From Burkholderiales bacterium 8X (GTDB lineage: Bacteria; Pseudomonadota; Gammaproteobacteria; Burkholderiales; Burkholderiaceae_C), in NCBI GenBank assembly GCA_902506565.1, contig LR732703.1, positions 2,156,125 through 2,220,124 of the forward strand: a stretch of DNA of 64,000 nt. The letters are read 5' to 3'. The notes below the pieces were generated by a model, which saw only the letters and a program-made list of their open reading frames with translations, searched no databases and was not told where the DNA came from. The number at the start of each line of letters is the position of its first letter. The stretch's first letter is position 1. The translations under genes were made by a program, and so were the position numbers. Of the stretch, positions 10,331 through 17,944 are shown piece by piece.

Positions 10331-12454
10331 TCAGCTGTAGAAAACTTGACCGGCCTCGGCCATGCGGTAGAGGCGCGGCGGCGGGGTGAAACGTCGGCCG
10401 AAGCGGCTGGCCAGATCCTCGCACTCGGCGATGAAGGCTGCGACCCCGATGCGATCGATGTAGGCGAACGGTCCACCGAGATGACCGGGGTAGCCCCAGC
10501 CGAGCACGGCCGCCACGTCGCCATCGAGCGGCTCGCTCAGGATGCCGTCGTCCAGGCATCGAACCGCCTCGAGCGATTGCACGTTCAAGAGCCGCCTGCG
10601 AACCGTCTCCGCGTCGAGCGCGACCTTGGCCGGGAACAGTTCGGCGAGACCTGGCCAGACGCTCCTGCCGTGTTCGCCGTAGTCGTACAACCCGCCGCCG
10701 CCCGCCTTGCCGACGCGGCCCGCAGCCAGCAGGCGCTCCACCGTGGGCTCGGCGATGTTGTCCGCGTTGGCGATGCGCTCGCCATCGCCGCGCATCGACC
10801 GCAGGATGTCGGACAGCAGCGACAGGGTGGTGAGTTCGGCGAGCGATGCGCCGCCGATCGCGAAGCCGGCGTTCACGGCCGCGTTGTCGATCAGCTCGGC
10901 CGATGTGCCTTCGCCGATCAGGTTCAGCGTCTCGCTCGAATAGGTGGTCACGATGCGGCTGGTGTAGAAGCCGAGGCCGTCGTTCACCACGATCGGCGTC
11001 TTGCCGAGCTGCTTCATGAAGTCGAGCGCGCGGGCGAGCGTCGCGTCGTCGGTCTTCGCGCCGCGGATCACCTCGACCAGCGGCATCCGGTCGACCGGCG
11101 AGAAGAAGTGCAGCCCGATCACGCGCTCCGGATGCTTCGCGGCTTCGGCCAGGCCGCCGATCGGCATGGTCGAGGTGTTGCTCGCGATCGGCACCTCGCC
11201 GCCGACCGCGGCCGCCACCTGCGCCAGCACCGCATGCTTGACTTCCGCCTTCTCGAACACCGCCTCGAGCACGAAGTCGACCCCGGCGAGCGACGGGTAG
11301 TCCGCGCTCGGCGTGATGCGCGCCATCAGTTCGTCCGGCGAGCTGCGAAGCCGGCCCTTCTCGGCCTCCTTCGCGACATGCGAGCGGATCGCGTCGACGC
11401 TTCTGCGAGCGGCCTGCTCGTCGATGTCGAGCAGGATGACCTCGATGCCGGCCGACGCGGCGACCTGCGCGATGCCGCGGCCCATCACGCCGCCACCCAC
11501 CACGCCGAGCCGCGTCACCTTCGAGGGCGGCAGTCCGGCCGGGCGCATCTTCATGGACTTGGCGCGCTGCACGCCGTTGAAGAGCGTCCGGATCTTGTTC
11601 TTGGCATCGTTGCCCGAAGCGAGCCGCGCGAAGTGCCGCGTCTCGATCGCGATGCCGGCGTCGAGCCCGCGTTCCAAACCCTGTTGCAGCACCTGGAGGA
11701 TGGTTTCGGCCGCGAGCTGGTTGCCGCCGGCGGCCTTCTTGTTCCTCGCCCAGGCGCCGGTGAAGAAATGCCGACCGGCCTGCGATTGCACGCCGAAGCC
11801 GGGCAGCGCGAAGCCCTTGCGATCCCAGGGCTGGGATGCCTCGGGATTCGCGAGCGCCCATTCCTTGGCAGCGGCCAGCAGCCGATCCGCCGGGACCACC
11901 TGGTCGACGATGCCGAGCTTGACCGCCTCGTCGAGCGCGAGCCGCCGGCCTTCGAGGATCAACGGCGCCGCGGCCGCGATGCCGATGAGGCGCGGCAGCC
12001 GCTGCGTGCCGCCGGCGCCGGGCATGAGCCCGAGCGTGGCTTCCGGGAAGCCGAAGCGGGCGCCCGGGTTGTCGGCGGCGATGCGCCGGTGGCAGGCCAG
12101 CGCCAGTTCCAGGCCGCCGCCGAGCGCCGTGCCGGTCAGAGCCGCCACCATCGGCTTGCCGCTGCGCTCCAGGAGCCGCAGCGCCGACAGGAACGGCGTC
12201 ACGATCGAGCGCACTGCCGCGGGCGTGGCGGCCTCCTGCAGTTGCTTCAGGTCGCCGCCGGCCACGAAGTCGTCCTTGCGCGAGCCGATGACGATGCCCT
12301 TGACCGTGTGGTCGCCGGCGAGCTGCGTGGCCTGGTCGAGGAGCGCCTGGTTGAGCGCGGCATCCAGCGTGTTGACGCTGCCGGTGCTGTCCAGCATCAG
12401 GGCGACGACGCCATCGCCGAGGTCTTGTCGAGTCAGCATGTTTTCGGGATTCAT
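10331..12454 (-). CDS. Bifunctional enoyl-CoA hydratase / 3-hydroxyacyl-CoA dehydrogenase (FadB/FadJ-like)
   Basis: Carries out the hydration and NAD-dependent oxidation steps of beta-oxidation. The 707-residue protein has an N-terminal crotonase domain (about 1-190, with ALTGTALGGGLELALACHRR), then the NAD-binding motif VVGGGVMGRGIAQVAASAG near 315 and the hydroxyacyl-CoA dehydrogenase segment LHFFSPVDRMPLVEVI, with two C-terminal dehydrogenase domains. The ATG at 12454 overlaps the thiolase stop in ATGA, which points to translational coupling. It fits a trifunctional set with the upstream thiolase. Confidence 0.92.
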   Translation of the reverse strand: MNPENMLTRQDLGDGVVALMLDSTGSVNTLDAALNQALLDQATQLAGDHTVKGIVIGSRKDDFVAGGDLKQLQEAATPAAVRSIVTPFLSALRLLERSGKPMVAALTGTALGGGLELALACHRRIAADNPGARFGFPEATLGLMPGAGGTQRLPRLIGIAAAAPLILEGRRLALDEAVKLGIVDQVVPADRLLAAAKEWALANPEASQPWDRKGFALPGFGVQSQAGRHFFTGAWARNKKAAGGNQLAAETILQVLQQGLERGLDAGIAIETRHFARLASGNDAKNKIRTLFNGVQRAKSMKMRPAGLPPSKVTRLGVVGGGVMGRGIAQVAASAGIEVILLDIDEQAARRSVDAIRSHVAKEAEKGRLRSSPDELMARITPSADYPSLAGVDFVLEAVFEKAEVKHAVLAQVAAAVGGEVPIASNTSTMPIGGLAEAAKHPERVIGLHFFSPVDRMPLVEVIRGAKTDDATLARALDFMKQLGKTPIVVNDGLGFYTSRIVTTYSSETLNLIGEGTSAELIDNAAVNAGFAIGGASLAELTTLSLLSDILRSMRGDGERIANADNIAEPTVERLLAAGRVGKAGGGGLYDYGEHGRSVWPGLAELFPAKVALDAETVRRRLLNVQSLEAVRCLDDGILSEPLDGDVAAVLGWGYPGHLGGPFAYIDRIGVAAFIAECEDLASRFGRRFTPPPRLYRMAEAGQVFYS

Positions 12455-13662
12455 TCGACGAGTTCGATCAACGTGGCCACGCCGAGCCCGAGCCCGGCAC
12501 AAAGGGTGACGATGCCGGTGCGCGCGCCGCGCCGCTCCATCTCGTCGAGTAGGGTGCCGACCAGGATGCCGCCGGTCGCGCCGATCGGGTGGCCCATGGC
12601 GATCGCGCCGCCATTGACGTTCACCTTGTCGTGCGGCACGCCGGTCTCGCGCATGAAGCGCAGCACCACCGATGCGAATGCCTCGTTCACTTCGAAGAGG
12701 TCGATCTGGTCGAGCGTGTAGCCGCCGCGCTCGGCCGCACGGCGCGCGGCCTCGGCCGGTGCCACCAGCATCAGGCACGGGTCGCAGGCGGTGGTGGCGC
12801 TCGAGGTGATGCGGGCGCGGGGCGCAAGGCCCAGCCGCTCGCCGGCCGCGGCGGAGCCGATCAGGAGCGCACTGGCGCCATCCACCACGCCCGACGAATT
12901 GCCGCCGGTGTGAAGGTGCTGCAACCGGTTCACTTCCGGATAGCGCTTCTTGACGATCTCGCCGAAGCCGCCCTTGGTCGCCATGTCGGCGAAGGCGGGC
13001 TTGAGCTTGGCGAGCGACTCGGCGGTGCTGCCTGGGCGCATGTGCTCGTCCCGGTCCAGGCAGAGATCGCCGTTGAAATCATGCACCGGCACGATCGAAC
13101 GCGCGAAGCGGCCTTCGTCCCAGGCTCGTGCCGCCCGTGCCTGCGATTCGGCGGCGTAGGCATCGACCTGTGCGCGGTCGTGGCCTTCGAGCGTGCCGAG
13201 CAGGTCGGCCGCCACGCCGAGCGGCGTGAAGTTGCTGAGCGTGTTGAAAGCCGCGTCCGTGCCCCACGGGCCGCCGGTGCCGGCGATCGGTATCAGCGAC
13301 ATCATCTCGACCCCGCCCGCGATCAACAGGTCGCCATGACCGGCGCCGACCTTGGCTGCGGCCAGATTGACGGCATCGAGCCCGGAGGCGCAGAAGCGGC
13401 TGATGACGCTGCCCGGCGTCCCGATGTCGAGCCCGGCGTGCAGGGCAGCCGAGCGGGCCAGGTTGGCGCCCTGGTCGTCGACCGCGTCGCCGACGCCGAA
13501 GATCACGTCTTCGACGGGTTCGCGTTCGAAGCCGGTGCGCTGCCGGAGGGCCCTGAGCACGGTGGCGCCGAGATCGATCGGCGAAAGCGTATGCAGCGAA
13601 CCGGTCGGCCGGCCGGCGCCTCGCGGGGTGCGCACCGCATCGTAGATGTAGGCATCAGTCAT
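12451..13662 (-). CDS. Acetyl-CoA C-acyltransferase (thiolase)
   Basis: Cleaves a 3-ketoacyl-CoA with CoA to release acetyl-CoA. The 403-residue protein has the nucleophile in SRFCASGLDA (Cys91), the base histidine in MGHPIGATGG, and a C-terminal LCAGLGLG in place of the usual CxG cysteine loop. It is the first gene of the six-gene beta-oxidation operon. The ATG at 13662 has no ribosome site, and a predicted activator promoter places transcription start one base upstream, so the mRNA may be leaderless. Confidence 0.92.
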   Translation of the reverse strand: MTDAYIYDAVRTPRGAGRPTGSLHTLSPIDLGATVLRALRQRTGFEREPVEDVIFGVGDAVDDQGANLARSAALHAGLDIGTPGSVISRFCASGLDAVNLAAAKVGAGHGDLLIAGGVEMMSLIPIAGTGGPWGTDAAFNTLSNFTPLGVAADLLGTLEGHDRAQVDAYAAESQARAARAWDEGRFARSIVPVHDFNGDLCLDRDEHMRPGSTAESLAKLKPAFADMATKGGFGEIVKKRYPEVNRLQHLHTGGNSSGVVDGASALLIGSAAAGERLGLAPRARITSSATTACDPCLMLVAPAEAARRAAERGGYTLDQIDLFEVNEAFASVVLRFMRETGVPHDKVNVNGGAIAMGHPIGATGGILVGTLLDEMERRGARTGIVTLCAGLGLGVATLIELVE

Positions 13663-13669
13663 GGCTTCG

Positions 13670-13716
13670 ACGATACGGAAAGCGCACCGCGAGGGCTGTC
13701 GTTTCGAACTACGACA
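13670..13716 (-). promoter_or_regulatory. Regulon box 1 and promoter of the thiolase operon
   Basis: The 20-bp box TGTCGTTTCGAACTACGACA at 13697-13716 has perfectly inverted 6-bp arms. On the minus strand a -10-like TATCGT occupies 13675-13670, with its start 31.5 bp from the box centre. Counting seven bases further predicts +1 at 13663, one base before the ATG. The geometry fits an activator bound at about -43.5. Confidence 0.7.
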
Positions 13717-13763
13717 CGTCCTCTTTTGCTAGGACATCGACGAGGCGTGCCGGTGCCCACAAT
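13717..13763 (+). promoter_or_regulatory. Regulon box 2 and promoter of the first Bug gene
   Basis: Box CGTCCTCTTTTGCTAGGACA at 13717-13736 abuts box 1 with no spacer. A -10-like CACAAT lies at 13758-13763, again 31.5 bp from the box centre. Predicted +1 near 13770 gives a 45-base leader that contains the ribosome site. Confidence 0.65.
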
Positions 13764-13814
13764 GCCTCGACCGGCCGCTTCGAAGAATCGAGAAGCGATC
13801 CGGAAGGAGACAAG

Positions 13815-14798
13815 ATGAACAAGCTGACACGCCGCGCCTTCGGTACCTTGCTGGCGGTTGCCGCAACCCATGCCGCCCACTTCGCGATGGCTCAGGAAGC
13901 CTATCCCACGCGACCGATCAAGCTCGTCGTCGGCTTCGCACCCGGCGGCGGCGGCGACAGCGTGGCCCGCGTGATGGCCGATCACCTGTCGCGCACGCTC
14001 AAGCAGCAGGTCATCATCGAGAACAAGCCCGGCGCCGGCACCACGCTGGCACCGGCGGCGGTGGCCGCGGCGGCGCCGGACGGCTACACGCTGCTGCTGG
14101 CACCCGACTCGGTGTTCGGCCCCGACAAGGCGATGTGGGCGCCCAACCTCAAATACGACGAGACCAGCTTCACGCCGATCGGCCGCTGGGCCAGCACCTT
14201 CTTCGTGCTCGCGGCGAACAAGGACTACGGTGTCAGGAGCGTCGCGGAGCTGCTGGCCAAGGCCAAGGCAGGCAACGGCGAGCTGTTCGTCGGCTCGACC
14301 CAGGGCCTCTATCCGGCGCTGATCCTCGAGAACTTCAACCGCTCGACCGGCATCAAGCTCAACCAGGTGCCGTACAAGGGCGGTGCGCCGGCCGTCATGG
14401 CAGTGGTCGGCGGCGAGGTGCCGGTCACTTTCGCGGTGCCCAGCTCGGTGATGCCGATGGTCAAAGACGGCAAGCTGCACGCCTTGGCGATCACCAGCCC
14501 GAAACGGTCTGCGCTCGCCGAAGGCGTGCCGACGCTGGCGGAATCTGGCTTGAAGGATTTCGATGTCGGCTACTGGTTCGGGCTGGCCGGGCCGGCCGGG
14601 CTTCCGAACGAGATCGCGCAGAAGCTCTTCGACGCGAGTGCAGAGGCGCTCGCCGACCCCGCCGTGCGCACCAAGCTGCAATCGCTCGGCTACGAACCCG
14701 CGCCGTCGCGATCGATGGCCGACTTCCGCAAGCAGGCCGTGCAGGACGGCGCGGCATTGCGCAAGGTGGTGGAAACGCTCGGCATCAAGGGGAGCTGA
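13815..14798 (+). CDS. Bug-family periplasmic binding protein (tripartite tricarboxylate transporter type)
   Basis: Periplasmic receptor for a carboxylated small molecule. The 327-residue protein has a signal peptide ending near AMAQ, then the family hallmarks YPTRPIKLVVGFAPGGGGD, IIENKPGAGTTLAPAAVA and DGYTLLLAPDS. AAGGAGAC lies just before the ATG. No membrane subunits (TctA/TctB) are in the window, as usual for orphan Bug proteins. It closely resembles the protein at 23086-24045, so the two are recent paralogues. It has its own regulon box and is divergent from the thiolase operon. Confidence 0.92.
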   Translation: MNKLTRRAFGTLLAVAATHAAHFAMAQEAYPTRPIKLVVGFAPGGGGDSVARVMADHLSRTLKQQVIIENKPGAGTTLAPAAVAAAAPDGYTLLLAPDSVFGPDKAMWAPNLKYDETSFTPIGRWASTFFVLAANKDYGVRSVAELLAKAKAGNGELFVGSTQGLYPALILENFNRSTGIKLNQVPYKGGAPAVMAVVGGEVPVTFAVPSSVMPMVKDGKLHALAITSPKRSALAEGVPTLAESGLKDFDVGYWFGLAGPAGLPNEIAQKLFDASAEALADPAVRTKLQSLGYEPAPSRSMADFRKQAVQDGAALRKVVETLGIKGS

Positions 14799-14804
14799 GC
14801 GACG

Positions 14805-14835
14805 GCAGCGGGATCGATCCCATCGATCCTGCTGC
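14805..14835. terminator. Hairpin between convergent genes
   Basis: GCAGC at 14805-14809 and GGATCGAT at 14811-14818 pair with ATCGATCC at 14822-14829 and GCTGC at 14831-14835 around a three-base loop, with one mismatch. It lies between the convergent Bug and MmgE/PrpD genes. There is no T-run, so it is a likely bidirectional 3'-end hairpin rather than a proven intrinsic terminator. Confidence 0.5.
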
Positions 14836-14869
14836 GCAGGCCGTCAGGCGGCGCTCTGAACGGGCTCCA

Positions 14870-16246
14870 TCAGAGCAGGAGCGCTGAAAGGTCGGCTGCG
14901 CCGTCGAGCTGCGCGATTCGTTCGGCCGCCGCTCGCGCCTGATCCGGATTGAGTGGCGATGCTGCGTAGCCGGCGCAATCCGCGAATTTGCCTGCGAGTT
15001 CGGTCTCGGTCATGGGGCGAAGCGGATCGCCTCTCGGGCGCTCCACCGATTCCGAGAAAGCCCGGCCGTCGCGCAGCACCACCCGCAGGCTTCCGCGCAA
15101 GGCATCGTCCAGCCCACGACCGCTCTGCGCCGGCCGAATGACGCATTCGGTGCGTGCCGCGAGCGACAACACCCGTTCGTCCGCGAGCGCCGCCGGGTTG
15201 AAGTCCGCCAGGCCGAGCCGGCCATGAACCAATGCCGCCGCCGTCACGAACGGGACGCTGAACTTGGCATCGTTGGCGGTACCGGGGCGCTGCTTCTGCG
15301 CCGCCGGCGTGCACAGCATCTCGAAGGTCGGGCTGACGTCGACCACCAGCTGGTCGATCTCGGCCGCGTCCAGCGCATGGCGGGTTCGAAGCACCAGGGC
15401 GGCCTCGACGAAGGCATGCGTGCCGCGGCAGGAAGGCCAGGGCTTGAAGCTGAGGTTCTCGACTTCGAAGCTGCGGCCGATGCCCTGCATCAGCCGGGCC
15501 TCGTCGAAGCGCCCGCCGGTGTACATCGCGAAGAGGCCATATGCGCCCTCCAGCGGCTGGTCGTAGCACCGCACGCCGCGGGCGGCGAGAAGCACGGCCG
15601 TCACGGCGGCCTGTGCGGCGAGCCCGTCGCGGATCTCGCGCATGTGCGAGGCTGCGTAGCCGAAGAAGCCCTTGCTACAGGTCACCTGGCTGAAGGCGAG
15701 CGCGAAAGCCTCCACCATCTGGCGCTCATCGAGCCCCAGCAGCTTGCCGGCAGCGGCGACCGCGCCATAGGTGCCGAGCAGCGGACGGATGACCCAGCCG
15801 CGGGGCGTATCGTCGTCGCCCATCGCCATGCCGAGGCGGCAGGTGAGATCGGCGCCGACCGCCATCGCCGCGATGAACTCGGCGCCGCCGACATCGCCGC
15901 GAAGCTGCGCCGCCGCCAGCGCGGCCGGCAGGGCGGTGCCGTTCGGATGCACCAGCCCGGCATCGTGCGTGTCCTCGTAGTCGAGCGCGTGCGACATCGC
16001 ACCGTTGACCAGCGCCGCCACCGCCGGCGCGGCATGGAGCGGGTGGCCGATGATCTTGCAGGGCCCGCCGCCGGACACGCGCGCAAGGTCGACGAAGGCG
16101 CTGGTTGCCTGTCCCTGGGTGCCGGCCGCCAGCGCCACGCCGAGCGCATCGAGCAGGCTGCGCTTGACCGCAGAGACCGTGGCCGCCGGCAGATCGCCGA
16201 AGCCGGTCCGCACCGCATGCGACGCGAGTTCGAGCGAGAGCGGCAT
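14870..16246 (-). CDS. MmgE/PrpD family protein
   Basis: Member of the 2-methylcitrate dehydratase / cis-aconitate decarboxylase / iminodisuccinate epimerase superfamily, so it probably dehydrates, decarboxylates or epimerises a polycarboxylate. The 458-residue length matches the family. Visible signatures are NGAMSHALDYEDTHD near 78-92 and a second conserved stretch PWPSCRGTHAFVEAALVLR. It starts four bases after the MarR-type gene and is the last gene of the luxR-marR-prpD operon. Many Bug gene neighbourhoods carry such a protein; the substrate is unknown. Confidence 0.88.
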   Translation of the reverse strand: MPLSLELASHAVRTGFGDLPAATVSAVKRSLLDALGVALAAGTQGQATSAFVDLARVSGGGPCKIIGHPLHAAPAVAALVNGAMSHALDYEDTHDAGLVHPNGTALPAALAAAQLRGDVGGAEFIAAMAVGADLTCRLGMAMGDDDTPRGWVIRPLLGTYGAVAAAGKLLGLDERQMVEAFALAFSQVTCSKGFFGYAASHMREIRDGLAAQAAVTAVLLAARGVRCYDQPLEGAYGLFAMYTGGRFDEARLMQGIGRSFEVENLSFKPWPSCRGTHAFVEAALVLRTRHALDAAEIDQLVVDVSPTFEMLCTPAAQKQRPGTANDAKFSVPFVTAAALVHGRLGLADFNPAALADERVLSLAARTECVIRPAQSGRGLDDALRGSLRVVLRDGRAFSESVERPRGDPLRPMTETELAGKFADCAGYAASPLNPDQARAAAERIAQLDGAADLSALLL

Positions 16247-16250
16247 CGCC

Positions 16251-16829
16251 TCAGAGCTCGAGCAGCTTGCGCAGCAGCCGCGTGAGCTGGGCTCGCTCGG
16301 CTTCGGGCAGGCGCTCGCAGATGCGGGCCTCGTGCTGGTGCACCGCCTCTTCGTATTCCGCGAGCTTGGCCTGGCCCTTCTCGGACAAGGCCAGCGCGCC
16401 GATCCGCTTGTCGCTCGGAATCGGATGGATCTCGACCAGCCCCATGTCGACCAGGTGGTTCACGATCTTGAGCGCCGCGGGCCGCGCGATGTCGAGCGCG
16501 CGCGCGATGTCGACCTGGCGCACGCCGGGATTGCTGCCGATGATGGAGAGCGCCGTGAACCGGGCGGGCGTGATTTCTTCCTCGGCCAGGGTGCGCAGGA
16601 AGCTGGCGTAGATCTTGTTGTCGAGCCGTCGCACCAGGTAGCCGAAATAGTCCTCCATGTGGGCCGTGCTGAGCATCGACGGCGCCGAGTAGGCATGCAG
16701 GTCGATGACCCCGCCATGCCCGACCATGGTTCGCTTGGCTGCCGCCGATGCGGCGGAGGGCGCGGATGCCTGCGGCTTGATGGATCCGGCGCGCGGCTTG
16801 CGCACGGCGGCGTTGCGGTCGTCGTTCAT
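16251..16829 (-). CDS. MarR-family transcriptional regulator
   Basis: Ligand-responsive winged-helix repressor, usually binding a 15-20-bp palindrome as a dimer. The 192-residue protein has a disordered N-terminus rich in Ala/Ser/Lys, then the winged helix ITPARFTALSIIGSNPGVRQ and VDIARALDIARPAALKIVNH, then DKRIGALALSEKGQAKL. MarR proteins such as FerR, CouR and HcaR respond to hydroxycinnamoyl-CoA thioesters (established for those proteins). That fits the nearby ligase but is inference here. It lies 26 bp after the LuxR-type gene. The GTTAAC palindrome at 17819-17833 is its probable operator. Confidence 0.9.
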   Translation of the reverse strand: MNDDRNAAVRKPRAGSIKPQASAPSAASAAAKRTMVGHGGVIDLHAYSAPSMLSTAHMEDYFGYLVRRLDNKIYASFLRTLAEEEITPARFTALSIIGSNPGVRQVDIARALDIARPAALKIVNHLVDMGLVEIHPIPSDKRIGALALSEKGQAKLAEYEEAVHQHEARICERLPEAERAQLTRLLRKLLEL

Positions 16830-16855
16830 GTGAGGGTCTCGGGGGCCTGCGCGCT

Positions 16856-17770
16856 TCAGGCGATGTGCAGCAGCGTGGCGTTGTTCTGCGCCGGCCGGCC
16901 CTGCACGCCGAGCAGCGGCGAGGCGTTCGCCGCGGCCGCGACAGCCGGCGAGTTCGCCGCGCGCCGCCGCAGCACCGTGGCGAACAGCTCCTGCCGCGAT
17001 GCGACGCCGAGCTTCTCGTAGGCCCGCATGCGATAGGTGGCCACGGTGGTGGGGCGCAGCTTCAGGTCTTCGGCGATCCGGTTGACCGTGACGCCGTCGA
17101 GGATGCGGGTCAGCACTTCGCGTTCGCGGACGGTCAGGCGCTCGCCGAGCTCGGCCACGCCCTGGCTCACGCTGCCGCGGAAGGAGGCCACGCCATCGGC
17201 ATCGGAGGCGTAGTGGCGGCCGATGCAGCGGGCGAGCAGGGTGGCGACACCGATCAGGCCGTCGATCTCCTCGTCATCGAAGCTGCCGTGCCGACGGTCG
17301 GCGTAGAGATGCGCCGCCACCCAGCTCGATTCGCCGGTGCGCACCAGGAGCGTCAGGCGGTCCACCAGGTCGATCGCGTCCATGCATTCGAGCCGCAGCG
17401 ATGCGATCGGCATCTCGTCGGCACGCTGGCGAGCGACCAGCATCACGCCGACCGGTCCGACCGCCGGCTTGCGGTCGAGGATCTGGCGCAGCGCATCCTG
17501 GCTTTCGAACTCGCGCGCATGCACGGCGCCGGTACGGAAAGCAGTCCACGGGCCGTCGGTTGCAGCCGCCGACAGGAGCCGCGGATTGCGCTGGGCCTCG
17601 TGCGCGAACACCGTGCATTGCCGGGCGCCGACCATCGGCTCGACCGCATCGAGGATGCAGGTCGCGAGCCGCTCTGGGTCTTGGCTCCCGATCGCATCGA
17701 CCAGCGCGGCGACCGACGTGGCGTCAACCAGGCGGTGCGAGGACGAAGCTTCCACGATCCATGTTTGCAT
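16856..17770 (-). CDS. LuxR/NarL-type transcriptional regulator (probable activator of the 20-bp-box regulon)
   Basis: DNA-binding regulator of 304 residues. The C-terminal HTH is clear: LTVREREVLTRILDGVTVNR then IAEDLKLRPTTVATYRMRAYEKLGV, about residues 215-262. The N-terminal 200 residues look like a GAF/autoinducer-type sensor without a recognisable phosphoacceptor receiver domain. GGAG lies eight bases before the ATG. LuxR-type proteins bind 20-bp dyads as dimers and activate from about -42.5, which matches the seven boxes of this island. It has no box of its own; its promoter carries the MarR-type palindrome. Confidence 0.88.
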   Translation of the reverse strand: MQTWIVEASSSHRLVDATSVAALVDAIGSQDPERLATCILDAVEPMVGARQCTVFAHEAQRNPRLLSAAATDGPWTAFRTGAVHAREFESQDALRQILDRKPAVGPVGVMLVARQRADEMPIASLRLECMDAIDLVDRLTLLVRTGESSWVAAHLYADRRHGSFDDEEIDGLIGVATLLARCIGRHYASDADGVASFRGSVSQGVAELGERLTVREREVLTRILDGVTVNRIAEDLKLRPTTVATYRMRAYEKLGVASRQELFATVLRRRAANSPAVAAAANASPLLGVQGRPAQNNATLLHIA

Positions 17771-17802
17771 GCGGTGTCTCCGGGTTGTCGTTGTGAAATT
17801 TC

Positions 17803-17841
17803 GTTAACCAGTTTCACAGTTAACCTGGTTAACAGTATTCA
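17803..17841 (-). promoter_or_regulatory. GTTAAC palindrome in the luxR-marR-prpD promoter (probable MarR operator)
   Basis: GTTAACCTGGTTAAC at 17819-17833 is a perfect 15-bp palindrome. A further inverted copy of its arm, GTTAACCAG, lies at 17803-17811. On the minus strand the palindrome falls within the 17-bp spacer between TTGAAT (17841-17836) and TGTGAA (17818-17813), weak -35 and -10 candidates. A repressor there would block its own operon. Assignment to the MarR protein is inference. Confidence 0.6.
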
Positions 17842-17891
17842 ACAGGTGGCTCGGGCGCTGCATGAAGGAAAACCCTCAGGCCGGCGATCCA

Positions 17892-17938
17892 TGTCGTATC
17901 GGCGCAGGACAGCCGCGACGGGGGCCTCGACCTAGCAT
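17892..17938 (+). promoter_or_regulatory. Regulon box 3 and promoter of the CoA ligase gene
   Basis: Box TGTCGTATCGGCGCAGGACA at 17892-17911 and a -10-like TAGCAT at 17933-17938, 31.5 bp from the box centre. Predicted +1 is 17945, the A of the ligase ATG, which has no ribosome site. A leaderless transcript is predicted. Confidence 0.68.
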
Positions 17939-17944
17939 GCGCCG

